Source: Tomocerus qinae
Lineage: Eukaryota > Arthropoda > Collembola > Entomobryomorpha > Tomoceridae
Direction: 5' to 3'
Assembly (NCBI GenBank): GCA_020055645.1
Contig: CM034547.1
Location: forward strand, 63,647,884 to 63,711,883
DNA: 64,000 bases
Shown one piece after another: positions 29,439 through 41,700 of this stretch; positions within the stretch are counted from its first letter, which is position 1; every line of letters begins with the position of its first letter. Made by a program: the position numbers and the translations under genes. Below the pieces are notes generated by a model. It was given only the letters and a program-made list of their open reading frames with translations. It searched no databases and had not been told where the DNA came from.

Positions 29439-29681
29439 ACTCGCAAGCGATCCACTTTCCTAGTTTCCAACTCCTTTCACGGGTTCCGGGCGCCAGCCTT
29501 TGCTCCTGGAGACAACGAACAAACCAACCCGAGTTTTCGGTTTAATTCCAAACTTCGTGGATGGAGCCACTTTGTCTTTGGATTCGACAGACTCTTATTT
29601 CCAGCAAACTGTCAATGGTATTGCATTACCTATTCTGAACGTTACCAGATCCCCTTTCTGAGATTAGCTAATAAATACTAG
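29439..29681 (+). CDS. Candidate terminal exon or ORF, unknown protein
   Basis: A pyrimidine-rich acceptor (ACTTTTCTCTTTCAG) is followed by 80 sense codons and a TAG. The frame extends upstream to an ATG at 29367. The sequence is more GC-rich than its surroundings, and an AATAAA overlaps the last codons. The peptide is rich in Phe, Arg and Ser (starting STRKRSTFLVSN) with no domain I recognise. Open length alone is compatible with chance; the combination of strong acceptor, composition and AATAAA is the only support. Confidence 0.2.
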   Translation, partial: TRKRSTFLVSNSFHGFRAPAFAPGDNEQTNPSFRFNSKLRGWSHFVFGFDRLLFPANCQWYCITYSERYQIPFLRLANKY

Positions 29682-29976
29682 GATTAATTTTCTGTACTAA
29701 TTCAATTTTTCATCGAAGACAATACTCTTAATCGTGCTGATTTTATAGAAATCGTATGCAATCAATCAGATGTTAACCCTGCTTTGTTCCATTTAACATA
29801 CTAGTATTATTATACAGAAAAATGTTATATGTATCGACTTATTGTTATTTATTAGAGGATGTTTACTACTGGACATACAAATATGGATACATAGGTAGAT
29901 ACATAGGTAGGTAAATTCATTGCTTTATATCAAGGATACGATTATAATATAGATCTAACCGCAATGGTTTTAAATG

Positions 29977-29999
29977 TGGTCTACAAGAATAGTAGACCA
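29977..29999. repeat. Hairpin at the left side of the element
   Basis: TGGTCTAC and GTAGACCA form a perfect 8-bp stem around a 7-base loop. Some Helitron lineages have hairpins near both ends, so this may mark the left boundary. No matching right-hand copy was found. Confidence 0.5.
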
Positions 30000-30070
30000 T
30001 CGCGGAAAGATGTAAACATTAGTTTTTACTTGCTAAAAATTATTAGTCTGTGTAGATCTTTACAATTATT

Positions 30071-30133
30071 AATAAGAGGTTCGCTCTTATTAATAAGAGG
30101 TTCGCTCTTATTATTAAGAGGTTCGCTCTTATT
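30071..30133. repeat. Three tandem 21-bp palindromic units
   Basis: Units at 30071-30091, 30092-30112 and 30113-30133 each read AATAAGAG, GTTCG, CTCTTATT, giving an 8-bp stem and 5-base loop. The third unit carries one substitution in its left arm. The array forms three head-to-tail hairpins immediately before the TCTG run. It could be a protein-binding array or a replication-slippage product. Confidence 0.85.
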
Positions 30134-30152
30134 ATTGCGAGTAGTTTGTGTT

Positions 30153-30177
30153 TCTGTCTGTCTGTCTGTCTGTCTGT
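30153..30177. repeat. (TCTG)n microsatellite
   Basis: About six perfect TCTG tetranucleotides lie 20 bp after the tandem palindromes. Such runs are common inside invertebrate transposable elements. Confidence 0.85.
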
Positions 30178-30550
30178 GCCGGACCCCTCCATGTATAAGC
30201 TGTGTGCTCAATAACTTTTGACAGAAGTAATATTTTTAAATTCTGTCTTCGGATCCTGAAACAAGATGTATGACTTAAGATCAAGTTCGTTAATGGGCCA
30301 CATCGGTCACACCCACAGGTCATGGGGAGTGACCTAATGTCGATAACCGTTACATTCCATTCTAGTTACAATATGATGCAATATGATGCGACATTCCAGT
30401 TTCCCGCAGACCCGCCACATGTTTTGCTCCTTCCTCTCATTGCACCGTGACTTAAATTTTCGTATATCCACTACGTTTTCTGCTTTGCGTCCCCTCAAGC
30501 GTCGCTTAACAATTCGTGCTTTGCTTTTCACGCATTTTATATTTAGTTGT

Positions 30551-31500
30551 TTTACATTTTGTTCCACCTATTTAACGTTGATTTCATCAATTCCATTTAA
30601 CTTCACAATTCAAGTTACACAATTCAACAGTTATCTCAATCATCGTGAAATTATATCCGTCACACGTCAAAAGTACTTTGAAGGTTCGTATTTTACATTC
30701 AATTTGTATTCACATATTGACTCAGCTCAATCGTCTGTCATTTCATATCCAATTCATTCAGACACGCCACGTGTTTTATTTTGCTGAATGCATTTTGCAT
30801 TTTGTTATGTTTTACATTTTGTTCTACCTATTTAAAGCTGATTTCATCAATTTCATCAATTCCATTTAACTTCACAATTCAAGCTACACAATTCAACAGT
30901 TATCTCAGTCATCGTGAAATTATATCCGTCACACGTCAAAAGTACTTTGCAGGTTCGTATTTTACATTCAATTTGTATTCACATATTGACTCAGCTAGCT
31001 CAATCGTCTGTTATCTCATATCCAATTCATTCAGACACGCCACGTGTTTTATTTTGCTGATTGCATTTTACATTTTGTTATGTTTTACATTTTGTTCTAC
31101 CTATTTAAAGCTGATTTCATCAATTTCATCAATTTCATTTAACTTCACAATTCAAGCTACACAATTCAACAGTTATCTCAGTCATCGTGAAATTATATCC
31201 GTCACACGTCAAAGTACTTTGCAGGTTCGTATTTTACATTCAATTTGTATTCACATATTGACTCAGCTAGCTCAATCGTCTGTTATCTCATATCCAATTC
31301 ATTCAGACACGCCACGTGTTTTATTTTGCTGATTGTATTTTACATTTCGTTATGTGTTACATTTTGTTCTACCTATTTAACGCGGATTTCACCAATTTCA
31401 TTTCACTTCACAATCATAACATTTACCTTCACAATTCAACAGTTATCTCAATCATCGTGAAATTATTTGTTCTATTTCGTCATTCCATCACACGTCAAAG
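30551..31500. repeat. ~270-bp tandem array, about 3.5 copies
   Basis: Copies start at about 30551, 30811, 31084 and 31357, with the phrase TTTACATTTTGTTC near each start. The two middle copies are nearly identical and the outer ones are diverged; a weaker echo continues to about 31740. Full units hold one CACGTG (30768, 31041 and 31313) and one TCACACGTCAAA. The plus strand is poor in G. Because the two 273-bp periods are divisible by three, a 183-codon open frame (30781-31332) runs through the copies; I regard this as a by-product of the repeat and not a gene. Confidence 0.9.
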
Positions 31501-31844
31501 GTACTTATCTTTCTGCGTTTTTTACATCAGATTGCCTTCACACATATTTAACGTCGATTTAATCATTACATTTGTCTTCACATTTCAACAGTTCTCTTCT
31601 CCCCGTTGGAGTCCTCACGAGCTACCATTTATGACAAATTCGATTTACACGTAAATAACATCCCTTATATTTAATTTTCGCATATTTTACATTTCGTTCC
31701 TCCCATTGACGTTGAATGTTTTACTCAGCGGTACAATTTCTTCAATTATTTTACTTCAGTTGTTATTCCACCACTCATCATCATACTCTACCTTGACCAA
31801 CTGACAATAATTACCAAAATAAATTTTTATTTTGAATGCAGATC

Positions 31845-32289
31845 ATGCCCAAATTAAAAAAGAAGAGTGTACAACAAAACCTGCAAGAAGACCGAGAGAG
31901 AAAGAGACATGCAAAAACAGAAGAAGGATACTGGAGGAAGATGCATCAAACCGAAATACTATAGATCGGCGTGATTATCACCGAAATTAAAAAGCAAAAC
32001 AGATACAGTAATGCGTACACCAGAAAAGCAGAGGGATGCAATAGCGCATTAAAAAGCAAAACAGGATACAGTAATGCGTACACCAGAAAAGCAGAGGGAT
32101 GCAATAGTGCATTCAAAAGCAAAACAGGATCCAGTAATACGTACACCAGAAAAGCAGAGGGATGCAATAGCTCATAAAATAGCAAGACTGAATCCCACAG
32201 TGCGTACGCCGGAGAAGCAGAGGGAAGCCGTTGCTAAGAGTTTCCAAAAAACAACAATACAGCACCTGCCAAAACACATTAAATCGTAA
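31845..32289 (+). pseudogene. Broken N-terminal coding remnant with 21-residue repeats
   Basis: An acceptor-like TTTTATTTTGAATGCAG lies just before an ATG at 31845. The first frame encodes a lysine-rich start (MPKLKKKSVQQ) and stops at 31962. The reading then continues in another frame, meets a TAA at 31988, loses one base near 32001 (CAGAT where later units have CAGGAT), meets a TAA at 32050, and finally runs open to a TAA at 32287. The later part contains four copies of a unit with core RTPEKQRDAIAH. At least two frameshifts and two in-frame stops make it a pseudogene. It resembles the charged N-terminal region of some Helitron-type proteins; no catalytic domain follows. Confidence 0.5.
31989..32240 (+). 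repeat. 63-bp coding minisatellite, four units
   Basis: The string GCGTACACCAGAAAAGCAGA recurs (with changes) at 32013, 32076, 32139 and 32202, exactly 63 bp apart. This is 21 codons, so the repeat preserved frame when it formed. The fourth unit is the most diverged. The repeat lies inside the coding remnant listed above. Confidence 0.9.
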
Positions 32290-35200
32290 ACGTGGAAGGT
32301 TGCCATTACGGAACTTTGATTATGGATATTTTGATGCTGGCGTGCATCATCACATTGATATTCAAATTCTGTAGTCATCGAAAAATTATTTCGTATTTAT
32401 ATTTCAAATATTATCAACTGTACAATTTAACGGTCATCGTAAAATTATTTCCGTCAATGGTGTGAAAATCAGCTGCTCACTCATGATACATTTTACCTAC
32501 TTTACCATAAGAAAGTCAACAAACCCAAATTTACGGCGGGAGTAACTATGACTCTTTTATGGGTTCCTGTCCCTGTCTACTATCTACCGAAACCACAGTC
32601 AAAGGGATTGATGTGGGAGGTTGGGAAACTAATCAACTGAAATCTAGTTGGGCATTATGGGAAAAGGATAGAAAAAGTGGAACATCTCGGTCAACTTTGA
32701 AATATTACTACTCCCGTGGTTTTCGTCACTCACTCAGTGAAGTGAAATACGGCTAAATTTCCTTCTGGTCTTTTAGTTCAACAGCGTCTCTTTTGAAAAC
32801 TCAATTGGCTTTTTACATCTTATAAAGTCGTGTAATAGTTCTTCCGAAAAAAACTTCTTAAACAACTTTTTAAATACTAGATGACAAATACCTTAATCCC
32901 CCGTCTGGGGAAATGGGTAACTTTCATTCTGTACACTTCTTTTGACTCGTAAACACTTAGCATGTTACTAAATGCATTCAAGATACATTTAAGGGCCAGT
33001 TAGTCGCGGGGGCTCAATGGGCAGCCGCCTGGGGCCCCACAATGTTCAAAACGAAATTTTACCGTTGTTGTTAACCTTTGACCTTTTTTGAACCTCTTAT
33101 TGCCTACACCTGTGTGTAACACAGTTTATTTGTCACGATCTTGCTTTGAAGGTATAGATCGAAAATTTTTAGGTAAAAGGAAATTGTCATCGTGTCTATG
33201 CCAAAAATGGTGTGTAAATGTACAAGGATCATTTGCGTTAGAAGTAGGGCCGTCGCTGTGAAGTTAGAATATATTATCTGAAAGTGTAAGAGCATAATAT
33301 TTAGAGTGAGTGCAGGCAGAATGCAGGGAGTCTAACGATAAGTCTAAAATAGAGATACAAAGGCAGAAGTACTTACTCCTACTAATACAGTTACTTTGCC
33401 GGTCGTTTTTCGGTAGCTTGGAGTAGTAAAGTGTAGGAAGGAAGACTGAGTCAAGCAACCCTCCTTCCCTTTCAGATGAGAATTCGTGGACTGCTCCTGG
33501 ATGACTCATTCTGGAGATCGAATTCTAGCCACCCGGGTGGTAGGAATACGGGCAGTAGCATGGTGAAGTCGACATAACGTGCCCGGTGAAGGATTAGGCC
33601 AAACAAAGTAAAGTGGAGCGGGGAATCCGAGAAATCGGTTGAACGTACTTCCTAAAGCATTTCCCATCTCTTTCTGTAATCATTTCAGGAGTTGCTCCAC
33701 CACTTGGCATTGCATTATGCCAGAGAGTGCAAGGCAACAGACGCAAACTAACTTTTGTATTATCCTCACTTCCAACTTTCATTGCCCTGTTATACTAAAT
33801 TACTCAGAGGACGACTTAGACAACATCGCAGCCAAGAATCAGCCCTCCATTTACATCTAACATTAGTAACCTTCATCCTCCCGCTCTATCTTCCCTTTTC
33901 ATCTTTTATTTGTCTTTTGCATTGCAAGGTACTTTTTATACTCTGTGCTCCCACACACCTTGTTCCTTTGCAGAGCTACCATTTCTTCCATATCGGGACT
34001 ACAAAATATGTGCATACAAATCACTTGTAGTATCTCTCAACATAAAAATCACTACATTACATTTACTACGGAGTAATGACGCTGAAGAATCTTTTGATCT
34101 AGATTTTTCTTTTAATTCTCCTTGCATGCTTTGTGCTTGTATTCATTTTAAATAATAAAAACACCTTGTGGTAATGAATGACATGTCATTTGTACCTCGG
34201 GGAAGGTTAACGGATAAATAGGAGTGATTGCCTAGCTTGAAGTATGTCCAGAAATATCTACATATACAATATATTGACTATATTTTATTTTTGGGTGTAG
34301 TTGGCGTGTTGGCGGGTTATGCGTAATGAAAAGAAACCACGAAAGAGCGAAACAATGAAGAAAGTAGAGAAACTGTTGGCAATTCATTTAGATTCTTTTC
34401 TTGCAATTAGTTTTTCTTTTGGGTTTGCTGAGAAGGTGGTGTTTTTCATTCTAATTAAAGTCAAAGTAGAAGTATATTTCTCGTTGTTATAATTAGATAG
34501 GTTATACGTGTACACAGTTAATTATCCTAAATGAGACAAGCTAGTTTCCTATTGAGATGGATACCTCTTGTGGAAGAAAAGTAGGAAAAGTTTAGTTTGA
34601 CTACGCAGAGAAAGTATTTCTCCCCACAGAGCTTTCTCTAAACATTAGCTCCACAGTTTTCTTCTAGTAGCTACAGAAAAAGGAATTTGCACCAAGTAAA
34701 GAAAGAATGAAAGTTTAAACGTAGTTTTGGTTGTATATAGCCAGAAACTTTTAAGTACAAATTGGGAAAGCGTTTTGTAGAAAACTACCTTGTTTCCACT
34801 TGCATTGACGAGAGAATAGAGTTAAAAGGTAGGTAGACGGCTATGTTAATTTCATTCCACGAGGTTGTTCTACAAAGCTCTTTTCTAACCTTGTTTCACT
34901 CCTCTCCATGAGTAAAAATACTTGCAATTATCTAGGGAAGTAATTTGGGGCTGAATTAATGCGAGACTTGCAAATAGTAATAATATTACATGCTAGTACT
35001 ACAATGGCTGATTGCATCCTTTTCCTACTAGCCATAGTGTAAAATGGGAGCTTATTACTATAATATTAGATCGCTAATTAAACTATGCATTACAGAAAAT
35101 GTAATTTAACACAAACACCAAAACGAGTATTATATATTACAGCATCTAATAATTCCAAAACATAATAATGAATGCTATCAAATAGGAACTGGTACATGGA

Positions 35201-35655
35201 ATCCATTATTTTCCCTGTCTGCCTACTTAATTATGCATGTACAGGTAGTAAAAGACTGTGGAAATGTAGCACAATGACAACCTGGATGTATAGATCATTC
35301 ATGTCATTACATCAAACAGACAACGCAATGATAATTTGCACACTGTTTAATTACACCTCCTTCTAACTAATGCTTACGCTACGATGTGCAAGATCATCGT
35401 TTGAATTTAGATTAGAAAGTAGAAGGAAGCGTGACTGAAGCCTATGACAATCTATATTTTATAAGAGTTGCTCAACATGACACTATGCGGCAGAAAAGGT
35501 GTTTCGTGGAAACAGCTCTGTGTTAGAATTGCACTCTAAGCGCAAATGGAAAGGACTGTGATTAATTACTTTCTACTTAGCCCACACAAGACTTAGACTC
35601 ACTACCAATCCAAGGTCATAGAATTAATACCACTGTTTGTTTTGATTGTTTCCAG
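32290..35655. other. No supported gene; one GC-rich patch
   Basis: Mostly AT-rich intron-like DNA. A GC-rich patch at about 32992-33048 contains GCAGCCGCCTGGGGCCCCAC, which stands out strongly. A 12-bp palindrome, CCACCCGGGTGG, lies at 33529-33540. Neither has clear element ends. Open frames around 33.64-34.15 kb overlap one another and have no recognisable domain. Confidence 0.45.
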
Positions 35656-35718
35656 TTGGCGGAATTGGAACAGCGGGTGGTGGAGGCCGAAACCAGAACA
35701 GAAGAAGCAGAAGACAAG
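35656..35718 (+). CDS. Internal coding exon, coiled-coil protein
   Basis: This is the best host exon in the window. The acceptor TTGATTGTTTCCAG precedes it and the donor AAG-GTACAT follows. It is 63 bp, begins and ends in phase 0, and encodes 21 residues starting LAELEQRV and ending EEAEDK. Hydrophobic or small residues fall at positions 1, 4, 8, 11, 15 and 18, which is three complete a/d heptads of a coiled coil, with charged residues elsewhere. GC content is well above the flanks and the third codon positions are G/C-rich. A symmetric 63-bp exon can be skipped without changing frame, so alternative splicing is possible. I do not recognise the gene; no adjacent exon is visible, so its introns are long. 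Confidence 0.65.
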
Positions 35719-38700
35719 GTACATTTATATCTTAATTTTCCTTTATTGATCACCACTATTAGATTGAGCTTAGAAATTCATCATATGATAACACAAAGAA
35801 ACAAAGTCGGAAATAAATGCAATGAATTATTTGCTTTTCGTAAATGTAAGAATTAATTCTTGTCTACATTATACAACTAATTGGGTATATTTTTATACAA
35901 TAGTCTATTTAGATGTTTTCATCAACTATTCCGTACGGTATTAATAGATATTATAAATATGTATATAATAACAATTTACATAACCAAATTCAAATACTAT
36001 GCTAGCTATCAAAAATTTTTCATCCAGTACATTGTATTACTGCCAATCACAAGAGTATGCATGCATAAGAGTGCGCATGGTAGAATTCGACGTTCAACTT
36101 GCATTAGCATCATCATACAGCATTTTATCAGTACCGGTTTTTATAGCTTATTACATTTTATATTTAATCTCCATTAATTAGATCACTATTATTTAGTACT
36201 TACTACTACTACTACTGATGGATGTCATCAACCAATTTACATATTATTAGTACGTCAGCACAATAATAATTAAAATACAAGGTAAAATGCTGTCGTGGGT
36301 GTAGTATATTATGTATTATAAGATTAGTATAGATATGCATTAGAGTAAATAGATTAGCGAAGCAGTAAGTAACTGTGGTATCTCTTTGGAACGAGATCTA
36401 ATCCAGTTGTGGTGGAGAGAAAAGAAATACATGTATTGGTTAAATGAGTTTTGCAGACGAGAGTTGTGTGGTAGTATCTATTACTGTGGAGAGTATGGCA
36501 TTTACCTGGCGGTCGCTATAAAAAATCTAGAAAGAATTTTGATGGAGAAAGTGTATAACCTATAAAGTGAATTCGTTTAGGGTTTTGTTGCTCATTTTTG
36601 CCATCCCTATCGCTCACTCAAGACATTCAGGTCACAGGTCTAAGCCTCACACGTGGGAATAGTAGAAGGACTCTACCTAGCTGTAAAACTCTGGCTTTTA
36701 CTACTTTCAGTTGTTCAGGTTAAGAAATACTACGCACATTTTACAACTTAAGTTGAAGGACTGTAGTGCAAACAAGGGACGGCTGGTTTTTATCTCTATA
36801 CTAAATATAAGATAAGCATGACTTAGGTCTAAAACGCTGTAAGGTGAGTGGAGAAGAAGTTTTGGAAGTCGAGTCTTGTTTAAAATGAGAAATGTGTGAA
36901 AATTTATAGCTGAACTGCTTTGTGAGTATGGTATATTGTCTGTTGAATACGTAATCCTAATGGCAGATGAATAAAGGTAAAGGTGAAAGTTAAAAAACGA
37001 AAATGTCAATACGCTTTGCTGTATTAGTAAAGATAGAGACAGCAGAGTATAGTGGAAAAAACAAATTAAAGACACTTTCTCCTATTTCAAAAATAAAGTA
37101 CTACGATACACTCCAGAATTCGTATAGAGTCAAGTGAAAAGTTTTGTCATAGTGAATCGTCGACTTTGGGTTTAGCCATTAAATTTTCACCCCGCTGTGT
37201 TATCGTTTAATAGAGTTTCTAAACCTTTCGTTTGAACAAGAGATTCCGTAAACTACTAAAGCAGTAATGCTGGCCACTTTTCTACTAATATAAGAAAATA
37301 ATACCTGGTATGTGTATAGTGTGTAGCAAAACAAGTCGTGTTTATAAGTGAGCTTGAATGTCTACAAGTTCTCTTAAGAATAAATCCCAAGATATTGCTT
37401 CGAGTATAAGTTTAGCCTCCTTTTCTTACGTGCTTATTGACTTTTACTCTTTCTCTCCAAACAAGAAAACTTGGTCTTTTCTCCGGATATGACATCTGTA
37501 GACCTGAATACATTTATATTGCTCTTCTGCAATACTTGGGCATATAGGGCTTTGTGCTCTGTGTCCGCCCCTTGATTTTTGTTTTTCCAACGTGAATGAG
37601 TTACCCTGATAGTCAAGATAAATACTATGAGGGTCCTACTTTAATTTAAGAAAACTTCTAATCCTCTGCACGAGCTTACCTGTTTTCTTAATATGGAATG
37701 CCCAAAATTTTGCCAAATCCTTTCGGAGTAAATACCTTTCCTGTTCCAGCCTCTTTATTTCCACGATTAGTTTTCACGACTCTTCAGACTCCCAAGGTGC
37801 CTAATCCTCTACTTCCGTTAATTAATTTTTACAGAAAGAAAAAATCATCTCTTTGAAGGTGTTGAGAACATTTTCCAATGCGCTCTGCTCCAGTTAACAC
37901 GTTATACCTTCCCTAGAGTATATGCAGGGACAGAAATCGAAGTTCTTTTTTAAAAAAAACAGCTGAACAAAACATATTTTCTGCCATGTAACTAACTAAC
38001 TCGAGCCGGAAGTCATAGACTGCGCATTAACCGTAGGGAAAAAGTATTTATTGACAGATTTATTATTACTCTTCAGGAATATTTATGTACACACTAAAAA
38101 CAACACGGAGCAAGGAGCTCCCTAAGTAGAAACGGTTATGTGAGCATTTTCAACTATTATTTTTATGACTGCCATGTGTATGTAGTAAGTGTAGGTGTAT
38201 TCCACTAAAAGGAGTTACAAATAAAAATTTTCGAGCTCTATGATCCTCGGCAGACTTCGACAGTTATTTATTGACTACGCAATACAAAAACAAAATCATA
38301 AAACTCTCACGAGTTGTAAGTAGGTAGGCAATATCAACATCAAACACATGCTGCGTTATTATTGCATTAAAGCTTTCTGCACTGGCCACATTTAACTCAA
38401 CCACGTTCTATAATACTATCATGTTTACATAATTTACAATTCTCAAGGTGTCCTTCCAAGATACGACGCTTTATGATGATGGATAAGTAAATTTCTTTTT
38501 ACAGATAGGTGAATTTCAAGAATTTGTGTCATCCAGTAGATATAAGAACCCGTTTAATGTCTATAATATGAAATTGCACGGAAATAAACTCTAGATTTAA
38601 AGAGTCCAATCCCAAAAACCAAGTTTTGTGGGAGTGTACCTGACATAAAACTACCAGCATATTAAAATAAGATCAATATGAGGAAAAGTGATTTGTAATA

Positions 38701-41700
38701 AAGTTCATTGACAGTGAATTTTCCTCGTTTGCCCCAAGTTATACTTGGCAAACAAGCCAAATTCGTTCTTGCATCTTGTATGTACATATGCATCAAAAAC
38801 TCATATATTTTGCCTTTTGTTTCCGTAATTATTTTGAAATAATTTATGCAATATTGTCAAATATTGTAGATAAAATATTGTCAAAGAAATGCACAAAAAT
38901 ACCTTTTAAGACGTTAGTCGTCTTTATGGCAATTAGCGAAAGATTAATGTAATGCCATTTTGAACCAGATGTTCCATTCCTTAATTCATATTTAGAACAA
39001 ATTAGCATTGAGCTCGTGCTTGAGAAGTCAGCTAGTGTTTGGTTTGATGGAAGGTTGGATGCACTACTCCACCGAGAACTACACTCCACACTCAAGACTC
39101 TTTATCTTCACTCCAATGAAACAGTACTGTATAATGGATACATAACTTCATGGACGATTTTGCATAAATTGTTATTTCGAATTTTCAGATTTTTAAGCGT
39201 ATTTTATTTTGCCATAAAGAAGATGAAATTCATGAAAATTATGAATCTGCTAATTTTTCCATGTATACGTAATGTCCGCTAGTTTTAAGATTGGGCAAGA
39301 CAAATTCATCATTAAAATTTTTTATTAGATGTTTAGCATTTTCGTTGATGCTGGGAATCATAGATTATGTAGACAGACCGTTTCACGGCGGAAGTACTCC
39401 GGTGTATTAGTAGGTATCGGTATATTTTCTCGCCATTTCACGGCGGAGCTATTCATCAATGTTAGAAAATATTCTCCACTTTCGCTCTATTCCCTGTATA
39501 ATTTACCTCTTTGTGTATTACTCATAGTCAGTAATTACGCATTAAAAATATTTAATTAATACATTTTGGTCTTGCCGAAGTCTAATACAGCACAAGCTTT
39601 ACAAATACCTACATGTAATGTTATATATCAGAAAAATTACATTCCTGTTCTCTTCCCCCTTGATCTTTAAGCATTTATTTAGGAAATGTAGTTGCAATGT
39701 TGTATTGCGGTGGCAGGTCTTACTTGAGTGCAGTAGTCACTAACATCAGTATCTTTCTTTATTGGTGGGTAGAGAGAAAATAATAGAAACGGGGAATTGC
39801 ACACAAGTAAATATAACCCAGGGTGAATAGCAAAACTAGCAAAGACCAAGCACCGTATTCTTCCCCCTCACACGCATCTGAAACTAATTCAAAGCTTACC
39901 ACAGTGGTCTTGCCACGGTAATTGGTAGGTTTAGTAAGGAGGTTGTTAATGCTGGAAATACTCCCGAAAAAAATCTTTAGGTGAACTGTTGAAGAATCGT
40001 TTGTTATACTTAAGGACGGTACGTAATAATGTATAAGTAGATCCTTGCATAGCTTCCCTGCTAACTTTAGCTACTCCACTCCGGGTTGTTATGCAGTGCA
40101 GTTTTGTGTATGTGAGGGCTGTGTAGTTGAGTTCAGCTCCCGATCAGTAGATGCACTCTCTCCCCCTGCTTCCAAGTATTGGATTTGATTTTAGTATGGG
40201 CGACTGTCATGAGAAGAGGGTGAGAGAGAGAACTGAGGAACGTCTCTCCTCTATAAAACTTGCGTAACATTGCTTAATGTAAAGCGTATACATGGGCACT
40301 ATTACTTACTAGTACACAGTTAGTCGAAATGGGGAACAGAACAGATACGTGATAGATCGTAATCCCATTTTATCACGTACAGAATAATGTATTATACCTA
40401 CTATTGCTCTGCTGTCACTTGTATTAGTACGCCCATCCATACTCTCCACTCCTTCCTCTCTCCACCTTTCATTGCATTAAACTCTACTACTTCTAATGCT
40501 ATTCGGATATTGCAAAGAGAATTCAAAGTGCATACAAGTATACGACTCTGTACCAACATAATACTACTACTGGGTACTTGTATCGAAATATTTACTACTG
40601 CTTACTATTAACGCTGGCAGTATATGCTACTGTGTAACTAAATATATCCAAGGCAAGAAGGTGTCAATGCATATGCAGAAGTAGCCCAGTAGCTAAGTAT
40701 AATAGCTCCTCGGTACTTGTGTAATGTGTGTTTTTATGCATGGAGAGGGTCATTTCACTTCTGATCTTATCTTTATGTGTGTTCGATACTAAGTATTCTG
40801 TTTTAATGCAAAGGTACCGATGTTCTTACATCCTGCTGTTCTCCTTCATGCAGATACTACACAAAATCCTCATAAGGGTAAATTGTCGGTAGGCGGGCAT
40901 CTACCAATATGGTAGTGCAGTGTGCAACTTCTATTTCAATACTAATCGCAATCACTATCACATCTAATTTTACAAATCCATTATAATGTCATGTGAATTT
41001 TGACAGGGGGCCTAACAGTTTACATGTATAGTCAATATATATGTAACGTACTTGCTACTGTGCTAATGGAAGTTACATTTACATCTAATTGCTATATCAG
41101 TGGTTATAATGCAAGGTAACCTGATGTACGTTATGTTGCCCCTTATTGCAACACGAAACTCGTTCCGCGTATAATCTAATTGTAATGGTGAATAGATCTT
41201 TCAGATTAATTGCATTTCCTAAATGTGATGTAATAAATCGATAGACCCTAACGATTAAATAATTCGTTTGACCCACAGTAGCAAGACACTATGCGTCAAA
41301 CTTGTATTAAACAGATTTATCTTAACTATACAGATGGGATAAATGCCAAATAGTTTCCCCATGGAGCTTTATATATAGTTTTGTTACAGTCTGTGGTCCT
41401 TACTGCTATACAATAATTTTGTATATTTCCAAAAAAGATTTATATTAAAAGATGCCAACTTTCAATAAAGTCTCATGATCATACATAGAAATCCTGATTC
41501 ATTTCCACGTTGCATACAAACGTTCGTAGGTATACGCAAAAATTTTAGTATGTAGTATTATGTAAACATTCAGGAACACAATTGACCATGACTATTAACA
41601 ATATAGCGTGATCTATTTGCTTTGCATGTTTACACTGCGTAAGTATTTGGCATTATTTTGTTCTTTTGTCTGTTTATATTTACTTGCTATGTACAATGAA

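Larger units (their letters stand above)
29977..32289 (+). mobile_element. Decayed Helitron-like composite element
   Basis: This block differs from the DNA around it. In order it has an 8-bp-stem hairpin, three tandem 21-bp palindromes, a TCTG microsatellite, a unique stretch, a ~270-bp tandem array, and an ATG-containing coding remnant with 21-residue repeats. Arthropod Helitron and PIF1-helicase elements often carry short charged repeats with R-x-x-E-K-x-R cores near the N terminus of the replication protein, and the remnant resembles those. No HUH or helicase motif is present, and I cannot fix exact ends, so the class is an inference. Tandem arrays and a microsatellite inside the element fit a Helitron better than a cut-and-paste transposon. 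Confidence 0.4.

Noticed and set aside
30781-31332. A 183-codon open frame, the longest in the window
   Set aside because: It lies wholly inside the tandem array, and the two 273-bp periods are divisible by three, so stop-free runs repeat themselves. The peptide is low in complexity and repeats with the array.
36707-37075. A 122-codon minus-strand frame
   Set aside because: Chance-level length, rich in Leu, Ser and Phe as expected from AT-rich purine-biased DNA, with no recognisable domain.
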